Shown: piece after piece, positions 45,801 to 58,834 of the stretch | Layout: the number at the start of each line of letters is the position of its first letter | Numbering within the stretch: position 1 is the first letter of the stretch | Translations under genes and position numbers: made by a program | The notes under the pieces: generated by a model | Seen by the model: the letters and a program-made list of their open reading frames with translations, nothing else | Told to the model about the DNA's origin: nothing | Database searches by the model: none | Source of the DNA: Phlegmacium glaucopus | Taxonomy: Eukaryota > Basidiomycota > Agaricomycetes > Agaricales > Cortinariaceae | DNA length: 64,000 bases | Direction of reading: 5' to 3' | Assembly: GCA_015039465.1 (NCBI GenBank) | Contig: MU130027.1 | Location: 62,001 to 126,000, forward strand

Positions 45801-48108
45801 CGCGTATTGCGTCTTTCTATGGAGATGTTCTCGCACAAACGGTAACGTACGAGACGGTTGGCGTTAGTGCTGATTTGTATGAGCCGCCTGAGCCTGTGAT
45901 TATTGAGGCACCGAAACCCGAGGTCAAGGAGATGTCTATTCAGACGGACGAATGGAAACCGCCAGCGCCGGTTCCTGCTCCTGCACCTGCTGTTATCCCT
46001 GCTGTTATCCCTGCCGCTCCAGTTCAATCTCTGAAGTCCGTCATTGCTCCAGCGCCAGGTCTTTATCGCGTCGGATCTACGGGTCATCAATTCCAGTTTG
46101 TTGCTCCTCCTCCTCCTTCATCCAATGGAATTCCTTCGCCTTCTGCTGGTATCTTTGGGGCCTCATCTCCAGTACCAACTCCTCTATCATCTATTTTCCG
46201 TGATTCAACGAGTACCTTCGGTCGTCGCACTGCCGTTTCCGATAGACGTCAATCTATTGAATCTTTGGTTTCCTCCGGTACTGCTGCAGACGAGGGATCT
46301 AGTCGCTCTCGTGTGCCATCATCTTCAACTGGAAGTGCATTGCTTGTTGCTGTTGATAAGACCAAACCGCCGATGATGGCCCTTCCTCCTCCTCCCAAAT
46401 TACCCCCTCCCGCCAGCAGCATGCCACCACCTGCCCTTATACCTGAACGCAGAATACCCTCCTCTGATGGTGGTCCCCCTCCAAGGCCATCGTCTCCACC
46501 ACCACCTGAGCTCATTCAACGAGCAACGACGCCTCTTGGTTCTGTTTTGTCCGTTCCTGGCGTGAAAGGGGTATACAACCTGCGTCAACATGGGTCAAGC
46601 ATGCCACCTTCTCAAGCTGGATTGAGACAGCCACCCTCGACTAGCAGCTTCCGATCAGCTGCGAATGCGGCCAACTATGCGCAAGGGTCGATTCTTCCTT
46701 CCAATGTTCTATCCTCGCATAGAGAGGGAGGGAGACATGAGTTTTCGACAACATCCCTCATTTCGGAACATAGCGGGATGGCTTCACCTCGATCGTCGAT
46801 ATCCTCTGACCATCATCATCGATACCATCATACTCCAGTTGCGAACGAGCCTCCGACGACACCAGACAAGACGGCCGACCTTACACCACGAGCGAATATC
46901 AATGCACCCTCAACGGATCCGGTGATCATCCATGCCATCACTCAGACGATGATCGGAGAATTTTTGTACAAGTATACGCGTCGTACGATTGGGAAAGGTG
47001 TTGGAGAAAAAAGACATAAGCGTTTCTTCTGGGTGCATCCTTATACCAAGACTTTGTATTGGAGTTCGGCTGATCCTGGGTCGTCCAATGTGTCGGAGTC
47101 TAGTGCAAAAAGTGGTATGTTTCTTTCTTTGTTTGAGTCTCTTTCGATGATTTGGCTTACTTGTTCCCACAGCTTACATTGAAGGAGTTCGTTCAGTGCT
47201 CGATCCTAACCCCATGCCTCCTGGTCTCTATCAATATAGTGTTGTCATTTCTACGCCACAACGCGAGATGAAGATTACCGCTCCTACCAAGGAAAGGCAT
47301 GATATCTGGTTGAATGTATGCCTATTATTTCATTTCCTTTTGATGTTTAAATAACATCATTTCTGATATGCAGGCCCTGAAATATCTTCTCTCTCGGCCT
47401 AATAATCTCAACATCACGTCTCCTGTGAACAATACAATCTTGCCCCAAACTCCTGGATCCGCAGACCATACCGATGACGATCATCGACAACAACGTCAAC
47501 GACTCATGACTACCCCACCAGGCCAACGTAGTCCTCGAAGCCCTACAAAAAAGGACACATGGACCGCTACTCCTCGTGGGCAGCGCAGTAGATCACAAAT
47601 ATCAATGAGTAGATCCGCCAGTAAACGATCGGGGACGCCTGCTCTGGAATATCTTCGCTGGAACCATGGACCAGAGAGCCCATACAGCCCTGAAAAATCG
47701 TTCGTTAATGTCCCAGTCCATGATTCAGAAGATCTAGATTTCGAATTGCATGCTGATTCTCGTTTTGACGAAGGTTTTGAAGGATTGGAGAATGTTCGTG
47801 CATGTTGTGATGGACGGCACACAGTGGGTCATTCCGGGAAAATCCACCACCACCACCACCATCATCATCCACATCAGCAAGGTACCCTGAACAGTCGACG
47901 AAGTTCTGATAACCAACATCTTGACCCCAATCTTAATGAAAATCCGCGACCTTCATCTCCTGCATGGTCTTTCCGATCTCGAACGGGGAGCAGTCAATCT
48001 CATGAAGGTTCGGGAGGAGGGATCTTTTCGTGGGGACGAGGTGAAGATGGGAAACTCCGATTCGGGTCGAGGAGGTCTGCCAAGTCATCGTTGCCCGTCC
48101 AAGACTAG
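42810..48108 (+). CDS. Num1/Mcp5/ApsA-like cortical dynein anchor with PH domain
   Basis: Six exons (42810-43142, 43201-43348, 43415-43582, 43632-47114, 47173-47315, 47374-48108) give 1669 residues with all phases kept. Residues about 20-325 are coiled coil (LLDSKEKQLQQ..., LEKTVEAIRTNLRQQ). A long disordered, Ser/Pro-rich and acidic middle includes, at about 700-985, seven spaced QT/QSD-type motifs (GCQTE, GVQSD, ALQTE, GIQHD, GVGTD, ETQTK, SIQTD). Residues about 1312-1430 form a PH domain of the Mcp5/Num1 type (IGEFLYKYTRRTIGKG, KRFFWVHPYTKTLYW, DIWLNALKYLL). Family members hold dynein at the cell cortex through phosphoinositide binding and drive nuclear migration. The C-terminal tail carries a His run near 47849. 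The start has a good context (GCAGCCATGG). Confidence 0.93.
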
Positions 48109-48636
48109 TCGCAAAATAAACTTCGTTCGTGTCCTTTTTTTTACTACTGCATTTTTTCGGACTTATCAGAGGTTTCTACTTCCTTTCGCTTACACTCGTT
48201 TCTTTCCCCCGTTTCCTTTCTTTTTTTACCTGAACTGTCTCTTCTCACTGCTTACCCAATTGCTTCTATATGCTACCAGTCTTGTTTTCCTCGAAGCTAA
48301 AATCCTATGATTCCGTTCTAATTTAGATCTCCCTAGTAGTCGACGTCGCTCGTATACCTTATATATCTATGATACATTCCTTTTTTTTATATCTTTTTTT
48401 CCGATTTTACCCCTTGACTTTGCTCAGCTTTCCTCTCTTTTCTTCTTTCTCTTGTATGCCATCACAATCGTTGCTCGTTATCTTGTGCCATTACTGATGA
48501 GGAATCAATACCACTCTTTTTGCTTAATCTTAATACCCATACCGCATGGCCAGGATGAATAATGATTGTTACAATCAAACCTTTGAACCAAACAAGAGAC
48601 TAGATAGGACCCATCGTTAGTCCGGGGTCAAGAGCG
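48109..48636. other. Intergenic region
   Basis: Pyrimidine-rich DNA (long T and TTTC tracts, 48135-48470) that probably holds the 3' UTR of the upstream gene and the short promoter of the Sec24-like gene. No open frame of interest. Confidence 0.5.
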
Positions 48637-51600
48637 ATGTACCTTCACACAAACCATATTCCACAGCCGCCACACTCTGCTGGTCTTAATTACCAAGGTG
48701 AGCATGATTTCATCTATTAACTCTGTATATAATATGAATTTGTAGGTTTGAGGCCACGTATTGACCCTGCGCAAGTACCATCTCCAATCGCGGTTACTGA
48801 GATAGACCGTCAATCATGGGAGTCAAAAACATTCATGACTTTACCTGGCACATATGTCCCACTATGCACCACAGATTTCATAGCAGTTGATCAAGGTACC
48901 TTTCGCTCATGTTAATAATCTACTTAATTTTCTGACTATTTGGCAGGCAATTCTTCTCCCAAATTCGTTCGAGTATCAACTTGGAAAATGCCAAGTACTT
49001 CACGACTCGCATCCGATTGTAAAATACCTCTAGCAGCCGTATTTCAACCCTTTTCCGAACTCGATCCACGCGAGGAGCCGATACCCGTGGTCGATTTAGG
49101 GAACATGGGACCTCCCCGATGCCAGAGATGTAGAGGCTACATCAATCCTTGGTGTACTTGGGTCGCTGGTGGTGTGAAGTGGAAGTGTAATTTATGCTCT
49201 CATGAAACAGAAGGTCCGCTACCAAACCTACTCAAAATTACTGCGTGCTTACTATACTGCCTACAGTACCTTCAGATTACTTCTGCAATCTGGATGCAAA
49301 TCTCCTCCGTCTTGATCTCATGGAACGGCCTGAACTGACGAAAGGAACAGTCGACTTTAGTGTCCATTCTTCCGAAGAATACTGGGGCAAGAACCCTCCG
49401 CCACAAATATCTATGCCTTATCATTCAGTAGAACCTCCTCCCACGGGCAGCAGACGACCGGAACCTATGGATATTATATTCGCATTTGACGTATCAAGTG
49501 ACGCTGTGGCATCGGGTTTCTTGGAATGTGCTTGTGCCACTCTGAAGGATTTATTATACGCGGGCGAAGGCGATCTTAACGACGCTTGTTTTTCGCATAA
49601 TGGTCGTATGACCATCATTACATTTGACACGACCTTGCATTTTTATGACCTCACCGTGCGTGAGATACTTTATTGCTCTTCAGAACCCTGATTATATTCC
49701 CTAGTCAGATCTCACCCCTACACTCGTCGTGGCAGACCTTGACGAAGTTTTCGTTCCCATTAAAGACGGCTTGTTTGTGAAACCAGTCGAACGAAGGTAT
49801 GAATCTATTGATTTACTTATCTTTCTTGTCTTAACTAGACATTTTAAGATCAGCAATTGAAACTCTTCTCGACTCAATTCCAAATCGTTTTTCCTCTTTC
49901 CCATCGGTTGACTCCGCTTTTGGTTCAGTCGTCGTCGCGGGCCTCGCAGCTCTTGTAAGCTCCACATATAATGAATGTAAAGCTGGAACTTACTTGGTTA
50001 GGTTGGGCGCGGTGGGCACCTCATCGTTTTTCAAAGCACACTGCCCACTATTGGTTATGGTGCTTTGCCTTCCCTCCAACCCACCTCCGTAAATGAATCC
50101 TCGACTGACTCAGAACCAATCTTCCATAAACCCCGGTCCCCCGCCTGGCCTTCGCTGGGCGCTGATTGTGCCCTCCAAGGGATTGGTGTTACTCTGTTCT
50201 TGGCACCGTCTAGATTCATAGATATAGCCAGTATAAGTACTGTTGCCAGTAGGACAGGTGGAGACATTTTTTTCCATCCCAGGTTTGAGAGAATCAGGGA
50301 TGGAGATGTGTTAAAGGGCCAATTGAGAAGAGTTTTGAAACGAACCCAGGGTTATGATTGTATGATGAGGGTGCGGTGTTCCAAGGGTGAGTTAATCCAC
50401 TTTCCTTCCTACTTCCCTATCTTCTTTTTTTCTTCTCTTGACGAACTCACCTTAACCATCTTCCCCTAGTACAGGCCTCCAAACCGACAAATACTATGGA
50501 AGTTTTCATTTCCAGAATCAATCTCCTCCAGAGCTAGCCCTCGGAATCCTTGACTGCGATAAAGCTATTTCTGTGTCATTATCACATACGCACAAACTTG
50601 ATCCACGAAGTTATGCATTTCTTCAGAGTGCAGTACTGTATACGACTGTAGACGGTGAAAGGAGGGTAAGGGTGTGTAATTTAGCGTTGAACGTGGCTGA
50701 GTTGGCTGGGAACGTATTTCAATATGCCGAGTTTGAAACGACTGTGTGTCATATGGCTCGGGAGGGTGAGTTGGTTTGGTTTTGCCGATAGAGGAACTGA
50801 TAAGAACGATTTTGGTTCGATTTTTTACAGCTATGTCAGCTATGTCAGTTGAACAGACGTTATCTATTCGGGAAAGCCTGACGGAAAAATGCGCTGCTAT
50901 CCTGTTGGGATATCGGACATTCTGCGCCGCTAATACTCGGAGCACACAGGTGCTTATCTCTTCCGCGATTCTTCGCTCTATATGCTTAATGTTTCATTTT
51001 GATTCTAGTTGATCATTCCGGAAGCCTTCCTTCCTCTTCCAGCATACACATTAGCACTTCAAAAATCTAAGCCACTTAAAGGTATCTGCCATTGTCTTTC
51101 CAGTCTATCTGCCTCCAGTGTCTCATCTACATTCTACCATAGCCCGTCAAGTCTCTCCTGATGTTCGCAACTACTACATCCACCGAATGCTATCCATGAG
51201 CCCACGGGACCTTGTCTATTGTTTGTATCCACGGTTACTTGCATTGCATGATCTGGATGATCAAATTGCACTGCCGTTTGCTGTTGAGGATAATGTTGAC
51301 GGCGGAAACGACGAAGCTTTACGAACACAGGCCCAAATGCAGCAGACTCCAATATCGATGCCTTCGTGCATGCGAAACGGTCATTTGTTCATGGAAGCTG
51401 GTGGGATTTACCTCATAGGTACGTTTTCCCTTAGACCTGCCCTTTTGGATCCCCGTCTTTCGTTGAAGGGTTGAAGGGAGGGTTGTTGTCATTTTTTGTC
51501 TTATCCTCATGTTAGCCCCGCACAGATAACGCAGAAGTTGTAATATTTTGGATTGGGTCAAGTGTTTCACCCCAACTCTTATTGGATCTCTTCGGGACAG

Positions 51601-51970
51601 AGGATATTAATGCTTTAAACCCTTACACGGCAAGTAGTGTTCACCGTTTTCTTTGCAATCAGCCACTTATCTTTCTCCTTAGCACGAACTCCCAATCCTT
51701 CATACCAGGCTTTCCAACCAGGTACGCAATATCCTCGCCGCGCGGCAAGCCCAGCGTGGATGGCCAGGAAAGATGTATATCGCGCGTCAAAATCTGGATG
51801 CGGCTGAGATAGAGTTCAGCGATATGCTTGTAGAGGATCAAAATAATGGGGCTATGTCTTATACCGACTGTAAGGTTTCTGGAATTGTGTGATTGTGGAT
51901 GTTTTCGCTGAGCCTTTTGATAGATTTAGCTGTTGTTCATCATCAGATCGCGGTCGTGGTGCGTGGCTAG
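48637..51970 (+). CDS. COPII coat subunit, Sec24 family (Sfb3/Sec24C-D type)
   Basis: A cargo-binding subunit of the COPII coat at ER exit sites. The spliced N-terminus is short and ends in [14 protein letters not shown], without a long Pro/Gln-rich region, as in Sfb3/Lst1 and Sec24C/D. Then come [18 protein letters not shown], the zinc finger [12 protein letters not shown]...KCNLC (about 49118-49200), [10 protein letters not shown], the trunk domain ([14 protein letters not shown]) and the helical and gelsolin-like parts ([14 protein letters not shown] text near 51520). Near the C-terminus [20 protein letters not shown] is highly typical. The final exon (51924-51970) gives [15 protein letters not shown] after a GTAAGG intron at 51870. 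One intron (51632-51681 region) starts GC rather than GT. Confidence 0.92.
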
Positions 51971-52318
51971 CTTTACGTGTTGATTGTATCTGGAGCTCAT
52001 ACTTTTTTTTTGGCCTTAGCTTAATAATGGAGGGTCTGTTGGAGGTGGTGGCAAGACCATGCGTGGATCTGCTTGGTAGATCGAGTTGAGAAGTAAACTT
52101 CATTTATTTGTTATGTCTTTTTGTAATTTTGGAACTTTTATAAAATAAGTAGTTCAAGTCCAATGTGATGACTTAGAGTCAGCTGTTTTTGTCAGAGACG
52201 AATAGTCCATACGTAAATGCCGTCGTAAGTAATTGAAATCCATTACCGTCAAACCAAACAAGTACCAACGCGTTTCCTCATAAATTGTGAACAACCTTCA
52301 AAGAACCTCTCCACAACG

Positions 52319-55300
52319 ATGTCGGCTAAGGACACAGCTGCGACAGACTCTTTAAAACAGAAAAGCTTAACATCATTTTTCTCAAAAGGGCCTGCTGTAG
52401 CCTCTACCTCTTCCTCGGCCTCAAAGGGGATGCCAAAGACGCCAGCAGGCAAAGCTTTACAAAAATCAGTTGCTTCCATCTCCAGCACCTTTAACGCGAA
52501 ATATAAATCAAATCTCCCACTTTCTTCACCTGGGATTGACCCAAAAACCCCCGAGTCGCGTTCGAATGACTTGCGGGCTCTGAACTCTTCAGCGGCCGCT
52601 AGCACGCGATCGGTTGCTTCGTCGCATCGGACTGGGAGCACGCCTCCAACAAGTGATCCTATTCCTATTGATGTGGATGAAGAAGAGGATGTGGCTATGC
52701 TTTCGGGCGAGGAAATTCAAGCGACCTCTATAAAATCCGTTAGTAGATTTGGAAGTCTTTGAAAAAGAAACGAAAACTGAGATGATGTACAGGGTAGTCA
52801 AAAGCGCAACAAGCGTAAAGTTGTCATTGACGACTCGGACGACGACGACACTGAAGTTCAGTCCAGTGTCCGACGAACTGCGAACTTCAGAAGCTCTTCG
52901 CCCACCGATGCGATTCGAAGTACGTGATTTCTTACCTTTAATATTGGATGAGTAACTAATTTTTGTCCTCAGGCCAAGCCAAAAAGCCGCGTCTGTCGCA
53001 AGCTATAAGCGAAAACGAAGATGAGGAAGAGCAAGAAATAAACACCTCCTTTTCTCAGAGACTTAGTCGATTCAAGAAATCTCCACTTAAAAAAAGTCAC
53101 TATATGCACATATTTTATTTTATTTATAACTTAACGTTTTTATATACAGGCCGGGCACGTTCTAAGGCTTCGGATGACGATGACGACTTTATTGTCCCTT
53201 CAGATTCCGAAGTCGAGACAAAGTCCACAAAATCTTCGTCTTCACGCTCTTCGGGTCCTTCTCGTCGACCCAGTGGCGCTTCATCTGAGGATGAGGATGA
53301 TTTTGAACAAGATGAAGATGAGGAACCGAAGAAGAAAAAAAAGTCCAGTGGCAAAAGCAGAAGTTCACAATCAAAGGGAAGCTCGAAGCCATTAGCCAGC
53401 AGTGGTGCTACTGGAGGGAGTGCTACCTTCCTCACTGCTGCTGAACAGCGCGAACAAGACAAGAAAGAAGAGAAGAAAGCAGCGGAGTCGCCGTATGTTT
53501 TCTTAGCCGACAATATCAGGGATGTAAGTAAATTGTTTTTCGTTGAATTTTTTCTTTCTTCTCACTAAAATTTACCAAATACACCGTTAAACAGAAAGAG
53601 GGCCGTAAACCCGATGACCCAAATTATGATCCCAGGACCCTCTATGTCCCACCGAAAGCCTGGTCGACGTTTACTCCTTTCGAAAAGCAGGTTCGTTCCT
53701 TCTTTTCTCCTTGCAGGGCATGTGCTGACTTTCAGTTAGTTTTGGGAGGTTGGTTCTTTCTTTCAGTTTTCTTTAACCGTTACAAGTCCGTTCTCATTGA
53801 TACCCTGTTTTAAATTTAAGATAAAGCAAAATCACTATGATACCGTTGAGTGATGTTTTCTCTCTTTTTTTTCCAACTGGAACTCATTTTGACTATCAAA
53901 TAGATTTTGTTCTTCCAGAAAGGGTACGTTTTTTCTCGTTCATTTACACACAATTGTGCTCACTTTGTGCACTGACCAATAGAAAATTCTTCGAGGTACG
54001 TGCATGGTTTGTAATATTAGACCAATCTTTAAAACTGAATATTCAATAGCTCTATGAAGACGACGCGAGAATTGGACACCAACAGTTCGATTTGAAACTT
54101 ACGGCAAGGGTCAAGATGTGTATGGTGAGTATATTAACCTTTCTTGTTGTATACCAAATCCATTTCTTCGTCACAGGTCGGTGTACCTGAGGCGTCTTTT
54201 AGTATGTGGGCTTCGTAAGTTTTTAACTCCTCTTTGTGCCAGCGAAACTGTGAGAATGTTGATCGTTTTATAGGAAATTTCTAGCCCAAGGTAAAAGCCG
54301 ATCATGTTTCCTCGTTCTGTAGACTGCGATGTTTATGGCAACCATGTAGGCTACAAAGTTGGGCGCGTCGAACAAGCCGAGACGGCCCTAGGAGCGGAAA
54401 TGCGTATGGCTGCTGAGAAGGAGAAGTCCAAGGGAGGTGCTGCTACCAAAGAGAAGATCGTCAGACGGTAAGGGAATTTTTGACTCATTTGCCCCTTCCT
54501 CTCAATCCTGGCTGTTCAATAGGGAATTGAACAAAGTATACACTAACGGCACTCTTGTGGACCCTGAGTTCCTCAGAGACGAACAAGCGGGGCATTGTGT
54601 TTCCGTGTTTGAGGAGCCTGGAGCGGATGACGAGTCGGACAAAAATAAGAGCAAAGGCAGGATCATGGGCAAGGGAGAAGACAAAGGGCATCGATTCGGC
54701 GTGTGTGTTTTGGATTGTGCCACGTCGGAGTTCAACTTGAGCGCATTTGAGGACGATGTGTGTAGAACCAAACTGGAGACGTTGATGAGGCAGATTCGTC
54801 CGAAAGAGCTGCTTTTCAAGAAGGTTTTTGATTTCGCTTTTCTTCTCGTGGTGTGTGGTCTCATTGTCTTTCAGGGTACATTGTCGGCGACTACGCAGAG
54901 GCTTCTTAAGACGGCCCTTCCCAGTGGATGTCTGTGGACAGGTCTCAGATCTGTAGAAGGGTTCAAGTATAAGGAGACTTTGGATGAATTAAAGACAATA
55001 TACTGCACGGACGAGGACATCACCATGGCAGACGAGGATAGTCCATATTCACTTCCTGACACGGTTCCAGAGCCCATTCGAGAGATGGCTGGAGACAAAT
55101 TAGCGATTGAAGCTTTAGGGTCCATGATTTGGTATGTAAGATTTCCCTGTCAGTTAAAGAGAAGCCGCTTAATGTTTTAAACAATTCCAATAGGTATCTC
55201 CGACAGCTGAACATCGACAAGGAAATAATGAGCATGAAGAACTTCAATGTTTATGACCCGATGAAAACAGGAAAGGGGTTGACTTTAGATGGACAGACAT

Positions 55301-58074
55301 TGGCGCATCTCGAAGTGACCCCCTTTTTTCTCTCTGGCGTACGCATAGCTGATGGGTGGACTAGATCCTACTTAACAATGAAGGAACAGAAGATGGCACC
55401 CTCTTGAGACTCCTTGGACGATGTGTGACGGCATTTGGGAAACGACTTTTCAGGATCTGGTTATGCATGCCGTTACGTGAAGTTTCCGACATAAATGCTA
55501 GGTATGGGTCTCTTTCAATATACTTTTCTGCGTTAATTATTGACTAAAAGAAATTTCTCAATGAATTTAGACTCGATGCTGTGCAAGACATTATGGACCA
55601 TCCAACTTTCGAAGCCACCTTCACGAGCATTGCGAAAGGCCTTCCTGACTTGGAACGTGTCGTGGCTCGTGTTCATGCCAAGAACTGTCGTATCAAAGAA
55701 TTCCTCAAAGTGTTGGGTGTAAGCCTATGTTTCTTGGAATCCATGGATGTCATACTAATTTTGGATTTACAGGCTTTCAAGAAACTGAGTACAGGGATTG
55801 CAAAATTAGCTGACGAATCCGAATCGTTTGAGTCCAAGACGATTCTCGGCCTGCTTCGTGGAGCTCCAGATCTCTTACTTAATGTGAAGCACATCGAAGA
55901 GATGTTCAAACCTATGGATAAGGAAGGTGTGTGTGCGGCTATTCTGACTTGAATCCAAATTCCCTTTTTGCTCACTTAAATATAAGATGCAGATGAGTTG
56001 ATCCCTCAAAGTGGAAAGGACGAAACGTACGATGAGGTCATTTCGGAGATTCATGCTCTTGAAAAGAGTTTAGAGGCGGATCTCAAGAAATTCGAAAAGA
56101 CTGTTGGGTATGTTGACTGTCGGCGCCTGACTGGTGTGGTGTTCTGATATGTTCGATAAAGGATCAAGTTATCTTATTGGCATAGTGCTATTGGGAACAA
56201 AGTGAGTGTGCTCGTTTGTCCGTATCTTTATCATGAAAATCACGTTCTGTACAGGATATATACCTTGTCGAAGTACCAGTTAGCGTGAACAAAAGCAAGC
56301 TGCCAAATGATTGGACCAAAACAGGCGGAACAAAGGTCGCTGAGCCTGTGATATCAAGTAACAACACTGGTCTTACCTTTTTTTTTCTCTCTATAGGCCA
56401 AGAACCGTTTCGTAGTGGGCAGCTTGCAGAAACGGGTTCGTCAACTCAAAGAAGCTCAAGAAAATCGTAATGCCGCAATCAAAGCCTTCAAATTCAGGAT
56501 CTTCGATGAATTCGACACAGACCGCGCGTCGTGGTTACGCGCCATCCGAGTTTTCGCAGAACTCGATTGTTTGTTCAGTCTTGCGAAATCTTCTATTGCC
56601 ATTGGAGAGCCTTCATGCCGTCCCGAATTTGTCGAGAGTGATTCGGCTCTGTTGGATTTCAAGGAGTTGAGGCATCCGACACTTTGCTTGAGCACAACTT
56701 TGAAGAGTTTTATTCCAAATGATGTCAAGTTGGGAGGAGATGCGGGTAAGATTGTCTTATTGACGGGTGAGTATTGAATCCTTTCTTTATCATTTCCTTT
56801 ACTGATTCTGAGCTGTTAAAGGACCTAACATGGCGTAAGTTTTTGCATTGTCGTTGGGCCAGGACTTGATTTGATGTATCTGTGCTCTCTAGTGGAAAGT
56901 CAACTGTATGTCTATTTCATTTGTCTCATTTATTTGACAATTCATTGAAATTGGATAAAGGTTATGCGTATGACAGCTACAGGCGTGGTATGTATCGTTT
57001 GTGGATCATATTGAACGGATTCTTATTGTTTTTATAGATTATGGCGCAATTGGGAATGTTTGTTCCTGCTTCAAGTGCACGGTAAAATTTTCTACAGACC
57101 ATGTACAACACGAATTAAGCTCCGGGTTACCACAGGTTAAGCCCGGTTGATACAATTATCACACGTATGGGTGCTTATGACAATATGTTCTCGAATGCAA
57201 GTACTTTCAAGGTGGAACTTGATGAGTGGTGAGTACGATACTGGCCTGATTCAAGGGTCAAGCGACTAACTTTTTCTAATTAGCTGTAAAATTTTATGCA
57301 CTGCGACACCTAAGTCCCTTGTAATTTTAGATGGTACGTGTTTATCCTACCTTGTAGGTCCGGGTTGATATCTACCGTACACAAATAGAGCTAGGAAGAG
57401 GCACTTCGACTTTTGTAAGTTGCATCCTTACTCTCAGTGTCTCTCGTTAACTTATTACTTTCTAGGATGGCATGGCCATTGCTGCAGTACGTGCTTCAAA
57501 ATTGTCAAGCTATGTAGACTATTTATAACAAGGACCGCCACTACAGGCCGTGCTGCATCAACTTGCAACCCATACGTTACCATTATCGTTCTTCGCAACT
57601 CATTACGGTTCTCTGACGGACGACTACGCCTATCACCCTAACATTAGAACAATGCACATGTCAACCCTTGTCGACGACGAGAAACAAGAGGTTCATTTTC
57701 GTTGTTGTTCCTCGCTTTTTTCTCTTTTTCTAATGAGTCGATTCTCACAGTTGATATTCCTCTACAAGCTTATTCACGGAGTTGCAGAATCGTCCTTCGG
57801 AACGCATGTTGCAAATCTTGCTGGAGTACCCCTTGATGTCGTCAAGCGTGCTGACTTGATCTCGAAAGATTTCGCGAAACAGTTCAAGGAGAAGCTTCAA
57901 ATTAAGCAAGAACAATCTGCATCATCCAAGATGCCGCTCGTCGCTCAAGCCGACTTTGCTTATCTATTCAAATTGGGTGTCGGCGAACTGAAGCTACCTG
58001 AGAATACTCTGAGAAGAAAGGAAACGCTTGTCCGATTGAAAGAGATTGCTCGCTGCTATCTACGGAGGCCTTGA
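52319..58074 (+). CDS. MSH6: DNA mismatch repair protein MSH6
   Basis: The mismatch-recognition partner of MSH2 (MutS alpha) in the nucleus. The N-terminus has a PCNA-binding PIP box (QKSLTSFF, residues about 14-21), then a disordered acidic/Ser-Lys-rich region. The MutS domain I begins SPYVFLADNIRD; the Phe-x-Glu mismatch wedge GKFFELYE is split over tiny exons near 53930-54055. VGVPEASFSMW, GYKVGRVEQAET and the lever and clamp regions follow. The ATPase has GPNMAGKST (Walker A, 56822-56905), LVILDELGRGTSTFDG (signature and Walker B) and SFFATHYGSL. The end is the helix-turn-helix region ESSFGTHVANLAGVP. The gene is very intron-rich, with several 13-nt exons. Stop at 58072-58074. I saw no disruption. 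Confidence 0.95.
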
Positions 58075-58834
58075 AGCTCCCCCCTTTATCCCACCTTTCG
58101 ATTACCTATTCATATCCTATCATTGCTGTGCCATTTCAAATCGTTCTCAATGCTTTGTCGTTTTCTAGATACCCTCCTGCAAGATGTTTTTCGGGTTCTA
58201 CTAACCACGTACTTACACATACATAAATACCATTCTTCCCGTCATTATAGTAATATATGAGTAATATGTCTCCCTATAAAAGCAAAAGTGGGAATTCATT
58301 TCATCCTGAGCATGTACACAGATGTTCATAAGGTCACAGATTGCCACTGCCAGGCCGAAGTTCCAATGCTTCATCCCTACCATACGGACACAACGAACCT
58401 TGCCTATTCAATACCGAAACTGAAGAATAAAACCCACCAGCACCAACGCCAAGTGGACACTGACGTCCAAGGACTCGCAGGACGTGGTGATCATGGTGAT
58501 ATGGCATTGCAAAAAGCCCAAAATGAGAACGTAGGATTTGTATTGTATCATGTAGATGCGAGCGCACTAGATCCTCGTCTATAAATGAAACGGCGCTCTC
58601 CAGTATTGGTGCACGTGGGATCAACGTCCAGCGGTTACAGCAGTACAATTGTCAATGGATACGGCTCTCAGTCGACTTTTATCGGTTTGAGAAGGAGATG
58701 AATTCTTGAATCTGACTGACCGCAACGAGGTTTGTAGGGTCTGTGTGAAGAGTTTGCTATTAATAGGTGTTCAAGTGGACATAATCAGGACATATCTTGC
58801 CTCTTCCCACTGCGCATCGAGCACCCACAACCCA
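58075..58834. promoter_or_regulatory. Upstream region of NLR gene C, duplicated at 31274-31600
   Basis: CG-containing DNA between MSH6 and gene C. About 430 bp (58290-58720) is related to the relic at 31274-31600 but carries no long coding frame. Because it lies directly before gene C it probably contains that gene's promoter. No TATA box can be placed with confidence. Confidence 0.5.

Noticed and set aside
47849..47872. CAC/CAT run encoding polyhistidine
   Set aside because: A short trinucleotide-type run in a disordered tail is common in fungal proteins; no metal-binding context was seen.
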